Shown in pieces: positions 1 through 11,697 of a stretch of 64,000 bases of DNA. Position numbers and translations under genes: made by a program. Where the stretch lies: assembly GCF_947623445.1 (NCBI RefSeq), contig NC_135244.1, forward strand, positions 21,638,860-21,702,859. The letters are read 5' to 3'. The DNA is from Clavelina lepadiformis (Eukaryota > Chordata > Ascidiacea > Aplousobranchia > Clavelinidae). The notes under the pieces are model-generated. The model saw nothing but the letters and a program-made list of their open reading frames with translations. It had not been told where the DNA came from and did no database searches. The first letter of the stretch is position 1. Each line of letters opens with the position of its first letter.

Positions 1-63
1 ATTAAAACTTTTGAAAGTTATATGAAGAAATGTTTTTGGTCTACTATAATTGCAAATATATGC

Positions 64-1232
64 TTATGCTATACTCTGTCTCATAACTGGACGTTTTTCT
101 GGATTGAAATCGTAGCATTTTTCCATCCACATTTTCAAATCCTTAAAGATCTCCAAGTTTATTTCGTTTTCTCTTTGCTTCAGCACTAAGTCAATTTCGT
201 CCACTTTTCTCAGGTTAGGTTTTTGTCCCCGAGATTTAATGAGCTCAACAATGGCTGCGGATGGATTGCCACCAAATCCATTAGTTCTTGTAATGATATT
301 AAACAAAACGATTCCAAAGCTGTGAAAATAATAGAAAGCATAAAAAACTACAAAATCCCACCCATAACGCTTTACTTTCAACCTAAAGTTGTGATTGTGG
401 AACGGGTATATAGATATCATATAATCGTGATAAACTTAAGATGAACTGTAACAAACCTGTACACATCAGATGAAGGATCTCTTTTAGCGTTTGGATTCTT
501 CAAAACTTCAGGTGCTGAATATAACTCTGTATGCTGTGTCGTGTGTGAGAGGAACAAAGAATCGGTTGTCGCGTTGTGCTTTTGAAAGACGTGAGTGGAG
601 CCAAAGTCGACTATTTTTATATCCAGTTTCTCTGACAGAAGAATGTTCTGCGGTTTCAAGTCGCTGTGGATGTAAGCTCTCTTTGGATCGTGGTCGTGCA
701 AATAAAAGAGACCGTCAGCTATTTCACAGGAAAATTTAAGTCGGGGTAGCCAAGGTATGACTATCCTAGTGTCGGCCAACAAGTTGTCCAAAGTGCCAGC
801 ACTTGGATATTCCAGGATAATTCCGTGGCAATGATCCCATTGAGTAAAGCCGATATAACTCACGATGTTTGGATGATTCAGTCGCTTTAATACCTCTGTT
901 TCCCTTTGAACGCTATGAACAAATGAGATTAACAGTTTTTTGTTACACAACATATAGCTTAACGCTTGTAACAGAATTCCTTTCAAGTATTTACTTTTAG
1001 TTTTATACTATAGTCTTACTTATACTTTAGTACGCACTTACTTTTGCAAAGCTTTGTTCGGATCACCGTTGATTGGTTTAAGGTGATAACACTTTACAGC
1101 AACCGTTTTTCGAATCTTTTCAAAATAACATCTTCGTACTGTTGCGTAGCTCCCACAGCCTAAAAGATCGCTCGTGTCTGAACTTGTACGAAGAGTCGAT
1201 GCTTCGTGTAGACTTTCTTTTTTTGTTGACAT
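64..1232 (-). CDS. RIPK/TKL-like protein kinase, three exons, 300 aa
   Basis: Exons are 1232-1042, 912-457 and 319-64. All junctions are GT-AG and the phases close to 301 codons including the stop. The product is little more than a kinase domain. It has a glycine loop GCGSYATV at residues 25-32, VAVK lysine K47, an alpha-C glutamate near E70, a catalytic loop HSDLKPQN at 146-153 (D148), DFG at 166-168, APE at 197-199 and DVYSFGIVL in helix F. The ATP lysine, catalytic aspartate and DFG are all present, so it is probably active. Oddities are Ser for the HRD arginine and Ala for the third glycine of the loop. Overall it looks like the tyrosine-kinase-like group, close to RIPK or Mos. There is no signal peptide or membrane segment, so it should be cytosolic. 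Family placement is my inference. A last donor just before the stop could link it to a further exon beyond the window. Confidence 0.8.
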
Positions 1233-2871
1233 TTGAAATACTTATGCCTACTGTATGTTGTCTATGTTTGTACCTGTCATCTAAAAAGAGGGCGCTTATA
1301 TAATAGCACTTGTTAATGAATATGACCTGATATCAGCTCACTGCATACTCAAAAGAGGTTAAGAAATTTTAAACGATGCTTCTTATAGCTAAACCAGCAA
1401 TATAGTTAATCTATATCGGATCCACTGACTTAATTTTGCTTCTCTCTTTCTGGTCATGATTCTTCTTAGAAATTGAAAACTTATGCTTGTCTTTATAGTC
1501 CATCCAACAATATCAAAATCGTTATCTGCTTACAGATAAACGTAGCCAGTCAAATTATTCCAATCAATTATATCTCAGTAAAAAATGTCTTTTGCTTTCA
1601 GTCGTAGGCTACAAAGTGGGCCGAACAAGGCAAATGAACGTGTTTGCAACAACAATCTGGTGACAAATTTCGAGAAAAGTTTTAGCTAAAAATGTGACAA
1701 GATAAAACACCCGCTGCAACGCGAAACTTGAACCAGTGCATTTTTGTTCAAATTGTTTTCAGTTGACCTGTTATTGAATGAAGCTCGAGTGTGACGTCGT
1801 TAGATTTTCAATAAAGGGGTTTTCAGCGGTTTTTTACGTCAGAGTTAAATCTCGCATTCACTCGTCAATCGTCAAATTTAAACGAAGTCATATTTTTCTT
1901 GCTCTGTTGTTTCCGTTAATGCTGTTTATCACTAAACCAAATCTTTATCATCATCTACATAAATTTTGAACCACATCTCTCGTGCACACAAAATCAATTT
2001 CTTATATGTCTCTATTGGGCGATTTGTATCAAACCTGACACGTGACAAACATGTGAAACAATATCTTATTACGTAAAAGGAATACGACCTAACTTCGAAT
2101 AATAAAATCGGTAAAATTTTATTTTAATCCAAACGCTAATTTTTTCCGAAATGGTCCTTGTCAAGAATGATAGATTAAAAGTCCAAAAATTGATCAAAAA
2201 ACAAAACTTTTATTCCGTCGATGTTTGTACACAATGATAATGGGCGAATGACTGAAGATTCCACAAACAGTGAAATGTTAACATCATTGTCACAACAGCA
2301 AAATTAACAACAAAATTGGCTGATGTTTAGCATGCAAGAAGCTCATGCAATTTATTCAAATTCTCTTCGTTTGCAAAGATAAGACCAAAAAGAAAAACTA
2401 CCCTATAAAATATTTGTTAATCTTTTGTTTCGAATAAAATAGGAACTGGAAATAACGAAACCTTTTAAAAGAGGTGGAACAACAGACTGGGGAAATTTTG
2501 GTGATCTTAAAAGACAACAGCGTTGCACTTGTTTCGACTCATTCACCAACTACAAAGCTCTAAACAAAGGCAACAGACTGGAACTAACCGAATAACAGCG
2601 AGGTCTATCAGATTGCATCTTGATTTGCGTTACTTTGCAAAATAATTCAAACGCGCCCCAAAATGTAAACTCGTGAAACGTTTTTATCTCGCTTCAATTG
2701 AGTTAGACCGTTCACAGAACGTCAAATATAACAAAAGATAATTATTGAACGGAATATCAGTGAGATTGTTTATGGAAAGTTTCTAGGACAGGCTTAAATT
2801 AAGCTTTCTTTGATCAGCAGTTCAATTGGAAAAAAACTCTAGTCTAAAAAGTAGATGAACAGTCCTGAGTG
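1233..2871. other. Intergenic, divergent gene starts
   Basis: This lies between the divergent starts of the kinase (-) and the sushi gene (+). No ORF here resembles a protein I know. It should hold both promoters, but I see no clear TATA box. A short upstream ATG at 2855 opens a six-codon frame whose TGA overlaps the ATG of the sushi gene at 2872. Confidence 0.5.
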
Positions 2872-5090
2872 ATGGCTCAAACGAAACCAATAGAACTGAT
2901 TCAGCTACCACACAATAAGAAGCAACAGGAAGAAATTTACTCCCAGGGATACAGCGAAAATGTTGTGAAAACCCCAAGAACACAAACCGAATCACGCGAC
3001 GATGAACGACTTCTGTCAGGTTTTGCCCGTTCAGTTATGACGATAAATTGTCTTTATCTCGATCCAGTAACGTTCTTATCACAGAAAATGCATTCACTCG
3101 CCAACTTTGTATTTTTCTATAAATATTTATTATAAACATTTTTTTCTATAAATTTTTGTTAAAAGCTGACATCAAATTTTGTTTCAAAAGATTCCGACCA
3201 ATTTGAATGTTACGGTAAATTCATTAATACGATTCGATGCCCCAAAATCGGTTGTCGTGGAGTCAGTCTTGCATGGAAAGGTACGACGACACTGTCATAT
3301 TTGCTATAACTTAGGTTTAAATACTGTACACTTTATAGAGAGCCTAAACAAATAGTTTTATCAGGACCATTTCAGCATAAGAAAGGTCTAATAATAATTG
3401 GAGGGATTCTTCTCTTTTTGGCTGTTGCTTCTTTGTCAGCCGTTTTTACTTCAATTTCATATCGTAGCGGTCTAAAAGGCAAGTGACATTTATAGCAGAA
3501 AAACATCTTTCGATTATTGTATGCTGGTATTGAAAAATAAAAGCAATGATAGTTATTGTTATTGACCGTAACGTTTGTCCATGTAAGCTTCTGTTGTACA
3601 AAATCTATAACCATAAATTTGATTCTGTTATCTACAAATTCGTGTTTAGTCACAGAACGTTGCGCGATGTTAAATTTAACCGATGGACTCAATGTGCAAT
3701 GCACGAACGCCAACAAGATGGAATCAGTTTGCTACTTTGCATGCACAAACGGCAAAAAACTTTCTGTAAGTGCGTGGTTTGCTGCTGAATCAAATCCATT
3801 CAACATAAATAATGAAGCCATTTAAACCTTGTTGTTAAAGCAAAGACAAGTATTAAATAACAACTGGTCTACGTTAACAGGGTGGTGCTCACTCGGTGTG
3901 CAACCATTCTAACCTTTGATCGTCGGAAATTCCTTATTGTACGATAAGAGGTAAGATACATGAAAGGTAGAAAGAGAATAAGTAAGATCTAAAAAGTTTC
4001 AAAACTATGGTATCAATTAATCGATTAATCAATAAATATTAAACAATTAATCGAAGAAGTGACCAGCCGAATGCTGTTCCATATAATGTAGTAATTAAAA
4101 TTGTCAGCCAAAATACGACAAAATCTTTCAAATTTCACGGAAACGTTTTGAAACAAGAAAGGTTTCATACAGAAATAACATAAACAAACCGTAAAAAAGT
4201 TCCAGTTTTCAGCATGATTAGTAACAATATTCTCACTGTAGATTGCCCGTCATTGTTTTTGCCAGATGACATGGAAATAAAATGCAGCAACGACAACAAA
4301 GTAGGATCAACTTGCACTTTTGCGTGCACTGGAGACAAAATAATTGAAGTTAGTTTGACAAAATATTGCCTCACATCTTGCTGAAGATTAAGACCTTTCT
4401 GTTATAGCAAATCATCGCAAATCGAAAAGATGGAAATAAAAACCTTTGTAATATAACTTTTGTTAACAAACTTTAAATAAGTTTTTATTTCACAGGGAAA
4501 AAGTTACACTTCATGCAATGAATCATATCATTGGACATGTACACCTCCACGCTGTACGCTTAGAATATGATTAAAAATTGTATAAATGCAAGAAATATGT
4601 AACAATATCTAAAGCACTTAAGTAATGTTTGCAACATATTTAACCATAGATTTATATTTCTTGACTTTTTATTTATCAGGTTGCATATCATGGAAATCTT
4701 TAATGGATGACCTAAGCGTAATTCCTTTCACTACGTTAAAGGCGAGTCAAAGTTAATGTGAATTGCACGGTACTTCAGTATAAACTAACAAAGCTCACGC
4801 TAAAAAAACGCGTTTTTTGTCACATGCAGGTGGATTACGCCGAAGCGCATATCAATTGCAATACAAAGTTTATTTTCAACAACTTCGAAATTAGATACGA
4901 ATGCACCTGTAAAGATGCTTTAATAGATCATTCTCAAACATGTCGTTACTGGAAATCCCCGCTAGGCTCTTGCAAGCACGCGCTCAGTTTCCTGGTGCGA
5001 AATATGAACAAGATTGATCCTGATAGGTTCCCAATGCCTTGCGACCCAGAGAACATGGACAAGCGATGCGACAGACCTCTTGTTAAGTAA
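2872..5090 (+). CDS. Type II membrane protein with two sushi (CCP) domains and cysteine-rich tail; in-frame TGA
   Basis: Exons are 2872-3019, 3191-3280, 3365-3478 (GC donor), 3656-3765, 3881-3950, 4242-4348 and 4496-4570 (stop). A longer form could leave exon 7 at 4553 and continue with 4680-4741 and 4830-5090. All phases close (714 or 1020 nt). There is no signal peptide. After about 86 cytoplasmic residues ending in HKK comes a hydrophobic helix at about 87-110, so the C-terminus should be outside the cell. Exons 4-5 and 6-7 each spell a sushi domain, with Cys, G/S-x-C-x-F-x-C and a closing P-x-C pattern. The tail exon contains TCRYWKSPLGSC, loosely like an ShK-type cysteine module. In sushi 1 the conserved Trp codon position reads TGA (3917-3919). 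Exon 5 cannot be skipped without a frameshift. The gene is therefore a null allele, a pseudogene or a sequence error. ATTAAA lies at the 4570 stop. The specific ligand is unknown. Confidence 0.62.
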
Positions 5091-7003
5091 CTTTGCGAAC
5101 ATTTTACAAATCTTTCCTTTCATTGTCTCCGTATCCAGCGTTTTGTCATTGAATGGAACTCTTGCATGAAATGAACATGATTTGGATGACAATTGCGTGA
5201 ACGTTGCTGATTTTTTGTTTGTTACTTAGTTTAATAATTAGTTGACGAAAGTTTGTAATTATAACGGTGGAACATCTTATTACAGTTTAGCGTCCACAAC
5301 GAACGTTTATAAGCGATATAGTGGAATGCTGATATCTATTTATTGGTGATGTAATAAAACAGAAATCATAATTTTCATCAACAATTGCTGCTCATTCGCG
5401 ACATATCTGTTATGGCGTCTGCAGGCAATAAAGTCCAATTCCAAACGAATTTTTGAAATAGCCTAGGCCTACTTGGTTGCTATTTTGTTGGTCACTCACA
5501 GTATACCAATGACGCCTACTGACGACACAATTTTGCAGCCTGAAATAATTCTAGTAGACTAATGATGCCAAGTGGGATCTCTAAGTTTTTATAACCAAGG
5601 CGTTATATAACGGAATTTTTTTCACCACACAAACCATTTGGTCCCCAACGGTTAACCAAAATTATACGTCATGATTATGTACAATTAACGAAATTTCCCG
5701 AGACGCTTCAAGCGTACTCGGGATTTTTGTTTTTTCCGACAGTGACTGAGACCTTATCTTCGATTTCGAGCTTTGAATTAGACCTGTCAACGTGTTCTGG
5801 TATTTTAAATAACATGCAAATGCGGCCAATGCCCACTTTTTGTGAAGTTTAATTATTGCCAATTTCTTTTCATCGTTGCTTTTTGGAGGAATGAGGAGCT
5901 GTGGTAAAAAGCGCTGGGACGTTTTTTTCGGATGAGTTTGATTCAAAAATGTTCGAGGTCAACGACATCTTTTCTTCACTTGTTTTCAAAATCACTTTTC
6001 GGTGTTTGACTTTTAACTTTCAAGAAGAAGAGCAAAAAATTAATGGCGCCGCATGGGAGGCTTTAACGTGCGTAGAACATCAAACCTCAAAATTACTGAA
6101 TATTAGAAAACACAGTGTTTTAATAAAGCCAATTGGGATGTCTAATTTTAATAGTAGAGGCACTAAATTTTATGAAAAAGACACCACATAACTGATTTTT
6201 TGTCAAAGTAATGCTCATTATATCAGAACATCAAACCTGAGCATGATGAGCGACCTTTGATATCACAGTTTTGCTTCAGCTTTCTCTGGGTACAAGTCAA
6301 CTTCTGTACATCGACGTCCGTTTTGCTGTTTTGCAATCAGTTGATCAGAGCCATCACCAAATAAAAAACGTCTTGCCTCTGAGATGACAACAATCGATTA
6401 TTATAGAATAGATGGAGAAAGAGACAAAAAAGATTTATTTTCATTATTCCAGACAGTTATGTTGTGTTATGTACTTTTGATTTACTTTAGAATTCCTAGT
6501 GCATAGCTCTGTACCAAGGTGTTTCACTTCCGGGCGAAACGTGAATGTGGACTGTGTAACTGCGTTTGAAACAGTATTAATGTACGCTACAAAACATTGT
6601 ATTTTACACAATTTTTAAAGATTTTGACATGTTCTTGGCTACATGCATTTTTGTTATAAACAATGATAACAGCGGATTGTACTCAAACTATATCGTAAAA
6701 TGTTTGTTGATATCGGTGTTATAAGATGTTTATAATTAAGTATTTCTTGTATTCGGGAAAGCTACCCAATAAAAATTGCGGCAAAGTCCAAACTTGTAAA
6801 ATTTTAATTTCATTATTAGGCTAAACTCGGGCTTTTAGGCTACAGTTTGAATGAGTAGCTGTCTTACTGAGGGAAGTTGCATTATATTTATAGGCTATTG
6901 CTTATGAACAATGTTTGTAGTGTAGGCTAGGTTGTCTCCAAGAATTCAGGTTTAAATGTTTCACTTTTCAATAGGCTAAGTCACAACCTTTATCTATTTT
7001 ATA
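5091..7003. other. Intergenic, no recognised gene
   Basis: There are open frames of about 95 codons on both strands (5662-5946 on -, 5901-6191 on +), but they overlap each other and show no family signature. A sequence AATAAA at about 6769 could be a poly(A) signal. The Zwilch promoter should lie near 7003, but I see no clear element. Confidence 0.4.
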
Positions 7004-10000
7004 ATGGACGCCTTTTTTTCTGCATTGAACGCTTTTAATCGTGACGGTGTGGCAAACTGGAATGGATGTACTTTGGCAAATAAAATCCCAAATTTAGATA
7101 CCAGCCAGACTGGATTGGATCTTTTTGAGCGTGTTTATACGAATATATCTGGCAAAAATAATTGCAAAGTGAAGGCATTCATGTTTGTAAAAAACGACCG
7201 GATTACAAACAACTGTGGTAATGATAACGGCTTGAGCGAAGAAAATTATTACGGAAATCCATTGATCTATGACAACAATTCATCGTCTGAAGATGTCATC
7301 CTTGATAATAGTAAAACCGTTGGACAGACTGTTCTTGAACCTCAACATCTTGTTGAATTTCAAATGGGCCAGAGGTTTTTCTCTTATTTTGCCATTTCCT
7401 TTAAAAAGAACATCGAACAGTGCCAAGCATTACTGCCACTTTTTATATTTTGCGACGGGCACAAAAACAACAACAATATATACGGGCTTCTAGTGCATTG
7501 TCAATATGACACAGCAGTTAAGATCGCCACAGAAAATTTTCTCATTGTGGAAACGATTACCTGTAAAGGCCCTTTCCCATCGCAAATGTGGGAGAAAAAA
7601 AAAGTTGAATTTTTGACAAACCCAATCCTATATCAGCCACACATGCTGGGAGCACGTGGCGAACTGCCAGAGTCGTCTTCCTCTGTATTTCAGTCATTCT
7701 CTCACTTTCAGTTATTTGGCGCCAGCAGCTCTATCTTGAAATCACTTGAAATGGGTCTTGACATGTCATCAATCACTGCCGATGTAACTTGCAAGAAGGT
7801 ACGAAGGAATATTTGAATTCCTGTGATTCACAGCATGCTGCGATGTTTTATTGTTGTCTTCTGTTGTGACTTGTGTTAAGTATTTTTCCTTGGTAACGAA
7901 ATGTTTCTGTAGTTGATCATGTGGAATATTATTTAGCGTAATAGTGTGAGGGGACAAGTCACTGTCATGTTATTATTCAGCTTTAGAATGTTTTTATTTG
8001 TGAAAACGAAAAAATGTAAGACTGTGGTTGTGAATATTTTAAAGCTTTGTTCTCTGGTGCAGGAGAGATCTTAAGTGTTTTTATTGTAATTACTTTAATA
8101 TACATTCTAGGTGAGAGATGTTTTTGAAGTACTCCCCCAGTACATATCTTCAGTGAATGTCAATATATGTCCCGTACCAGGCGATATTAGAAGCCCAGCA
8201 TATTCCTTGTATAAAGATGTTCAAGTGTTAGAAGGTAAAATATATTTTCATTGCAGACAAGTATGTCTTGGTTACTACTTGGACTTGTATAAGCCTCGAC
8301 ATGTCACATGTTAGTCCACATTTAACAATATTTTCTAACATCATATTTTTATCACTTACTGCATATCACACAAACACAATTATTAACCAACAAGGTAATT
8401 GGTAACCCCTGATTTATACAACACCATGCATCGACAGTAATAAATATTATGATACCGTAGTAGAGCTAATTGATATGAATTGTTGGTAAAGGTCATCATT
8501 TTAGCAAAGTAATTCAATGGGATTCTACCACTTGGAGGAGACAAAGCTTTTATTGTATTTATTCACGTTATTTTCTTTCAACTTGAATGATCTATCAACT
8601 TGCAGGTCTACTCAGTGTTTTCGGTCCAAGTCAGGAAGTGAAGTGGGCACCGGAAGAAGCTTTTGATGAGGTTTGTTGCTTTTTTAGTTTTAACATTATT
8701 CAGCGCTGCGTGAGAGTATATTTTTTTACATTCTGCTACCTTTCTATTGTTACGATGGTGTGCTTTATAGAACGTAAATCATGCCCATTTCTTTAAAGAT
8801 AATTTTTTTTTGGAAACGAAAACATATATATACAACTTTGCTTGATATCTTTAATGTTGTTGAATTTTTCTTGGATATTGATTAGTGCTTGCTTATTGTT
8901 TCAGGTTGAAAAGAAACAGAAGAAGGACATTATTGCCAGGGTCAGAGAGGTCATAGCAGTGTTCAATGGTTATAAAACTTCACAAATGCTAGAGCAAAAG
9001 TTGGATGATCAAGAAAAAAGTATATAAAAAGTTCTTTCAAGCATTTGCATAGCTTTAACATTTATATGGTTATCGATTGTGAATATAAAACAATCTATTG
9101 CTCGTCTTAATTTTTTATTTGTGAAATTCTACTTGGTACAACCATCCGTTAAAGTAGATGTAGTGTAACAGTATGCAACCTTGCACTCTAGCATTATAAA
9201 GCCGTCGTGTTTTTACAACCCCTCCTTTGTAAGTTGTTACACCTTATGTTTCAGATGCATATGCTTCTTTGATACTTTTTGTTACTTTTTTGTTTGTAAA
9301 ATACTTAATTTAATTTTTTTTTCAACTTGGAAGATTCAGAAGAGGATGAAGACATTCTCTTCAATGTCATTGTCCCAAGAGAAGAGTTAGATTTTACAGA
9401 GTGCATGTGGGACGTCTTGAAGGTAGGTTTAGTTCTGCACAAAGCACCCCCGCACTGGTCCATGCACTTTTCATAATTGATTTGGTTTTGTTAGACCTCT
9501 CAAAGCTTGCAAGAACTGAAAAATGGTCTCAGTATCATAATAGACGAGATAGTGAGTGGTCGAACATCACATTTCTGGCTCCACGAGACAAGTGACTCCA
9601 TCATGGCTGACTTGATCAAGCAATCTTATGAGGTAGCTACTGATGTATTTGGTGTGAAGCTAAATACGGCAGAGAGAATATGTCCTTATTGCTAACAGAA
9701 TTGACCCAAAAGTTTGCGTAGACAAAGCTAAGCATGCATGTAGGTAGATATTCTTGTCAATTGTTTAGGTTGTTGGTGTAGTGGCCTGGTATCATTTGCT
9801 AGTGTAGCTGCAACTGCCACCCAGGCAACTCCTCACCTTTTTGTACAATGTTGTGCTGTAAAAAGTGGAATTTGTTTTAATTAATTCATAAACCTTATTA
9901 TTCAAGCCTGACAAAATAAAAGTGGTTTGTTTCCAAAATCCATTTATAGTTTTTCTTTGTGCCACTTATCAGCGTGCTTTCTTCCTATTGTCAGCTGTTT

Positions 10001-10922
10001 AGTGATGGCAACCAACTAGTTGCTTATTGGCATGTGGTTTATAACTCCTTGTGACCTAGGGAAAAGCAAAAGCTCCTTCGCTTAACGGAACACTGCCAAT
10101 TCAAGTTTTGGTCGAGATTGGACTCGATAAGTTGTCACATGACTACTTTAACTTCTTCGTCACGCATCGTCTATCCACCGCCGCCAAGTTGGCTAAAGTC
10201 TTTCCAGTACCATCCAGCAAAGACACTGATGCTGACAAGATGAGGCGGAAATTTTTAGGCATCCAAAATCTCCACCATGTTGTTGAGCTCACAGCTAACT
10301 GTCGTGTCTTTCTCCAACTTCCTTTGAACAAAATCAGCAAACTGATAAGGTGATTTTTGTCAGCGATTATGACTCTTGTTGATTATGATTATTGAGCGAT
10401 TATGAATATTGCCAGCCTTTTGTTGAAGTCTATTTCTTTAGGTCCACGCTCCAAACTTACCTTGATGAAGATGTTGATTTTAGCAAAGTCTTTTCTCTCG
10501 CGGTCTCCTACAATGAAATCACGGCTTACTTGTCCAACCTACAGCCCGTTACATGGAGGGTTACAGCTTCTGGTAGCAACGAATATGGCAAAGTAAATCT
10601 GACATCTTATAATAGATTGATAATAATGAAACGAATAATAATTTAATATAATTTGAAGAACAAACTGCTAGCATTGAAAATTTAATGCAGCTTCCCTTGT
10701 TAACTTTCCTGCATTTATTTGGCATAATTCATTTTAATGCGTTACAAATTATGTCTAATCCTGCAAGCTGTACCCGAATCAGTGATATCCACTTTATACT
10801 CGCTTCCTGTAGAACACTTGCAGCGCATTTTGGAGCAGGGATTTCCCCCTTTCCGATCTGATCTCACCACCATTGCTCGATTCGAGTATGACCGAGACCG
10901 AGACCGACCCAGAAGAAGTTGA
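7004..10922 (+). CDS. ZWILCH: Zwilch, RZZ complex kinetochore subunit, nine exons, 633 aa
   Basis: Exons are 7004-7798, 8111-8234, 8606-8670, 8905-9019, 9334-9422, 9495-9632, 10060-10349, 10442-10572 and 10768-10922. They total 1902 nt, or 633 codons plus stop; human Zwilch has about 590. The best match is exon 7, LNGTLPIQVLVEIGLDKL followed by IQNLHHVVEL, against SGTIPVQMLLEIGLDKL and VQKLHHILEI of the human protein as I recall it. SDSIMADLIKQSYE and the WRV motif also align. With ROD and ZW10, Zwilch forms the RZZ complex, which loads dynein/Spindly and Mad1-Mad2 on unattached kinetochores. The first exon is long and poorly conserved. At the last junction the strong donor GTAAAT (10593) gives the wrong phase, whereas GTAGCA (10573) fits. 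ATTAAA at 11081 may end the transcript. Confidence 0.9.
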
Positions 10923-11696
10923 AGAAAAACTGGAATATTATTTCTCTACGCTGAGTGAAAGCGTCCATCTCATATACTGATATTTGCTTACTACTAACTC
11001 GATACAACTCTGTACCAATTACATACGACAATCATCTCTAGGCATGTGAATGCACTGATATATATGTTTATGGTTTTTGTATTAAAATAGTTTTTGACTG
11101 TTGATAGACACTGACCTGTGCGAATGCGAGCCAATGTTGCATTCAGATATCTTCGGTAAACTTATGCGCTTGTGTTTCGATGGAAGCACTTACCTCTTAC
11201 ACCGGTAAAGTTACCAAGTAATTTCAGTGAATAGTGGTAACATTTTGTTTTCTTTTCTTTGGCGTTGCATTTTCTTACATAAATTGTCGTGTCTTTCTTT
11301 GGCATTTTCTTACATAGGGAGTCGGTAGTACTTGCTTTGGCGTTGCCAAAGTTTATTGGCGTGGGGCCACGGTGTTAGAGGGTTATTGCCAGAAAGTATA
11401 GGGCGAAATATGAATTATCTGAATCCAGATGCGTTAGATTGCTTTGTTGGACAATTCGACACGACAGCGATTGAACACAAACATTCAATGCACAGACAAC
11501 CACGCTAGATTTACTTTCATTCATGTGTAAGCATTAACATGCTTTAAACTATCTTACGTTTGAATATGCGGCTGAAAGTCCAACGTGCGGTTGCTGTAAC
11601 TCGTTTGTCAAATTCCGGCTTGTTGATCCATCTGGAACTAAAAATGACTGATAATTCAAAAGAATGCTGTAAATTTACTGAAACATAAGATTTTAT
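10923..11696. other. Convergent 3' region of Zwilch and the integrin-like gene
   Basis: This holds the 3' UTR of Zwilch, ending near ATTAAA at 11081, and a spacer before the 3' end of the minus-strand integrin-like gene. I looked on the minus strand for further integrin exons (FG-GAP repeats, calf or transmembrane segments) and saw none. Confidence 0.5.
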
Positions 11697-11697
11697 T
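11692..11697 (-). terminator. AATAAA poly(A) signal overlapping the stop codon
   Basis: On the minus strand the stop TGA (11699-11697) and AATAAA (11697-11692) share one A. The 3' UTR would be only about 15-30 bases. This supports a genuine transcript end directly after the I domain. Confidence 0.7.

Noticed and set aside
3917-3919. Selenocysteine reading of the TGA in the sushi gene
   Set aside because: The position is a structural Trp in this family, not Cys, and no SECIS-like hairpin was recognised downstream.
5662-6191. Two overlapping frames of about 95 codons on opposite strands
   Set aside because: They overlap each other, show no domain, signal or composition pattern, and no splice partners are evident.
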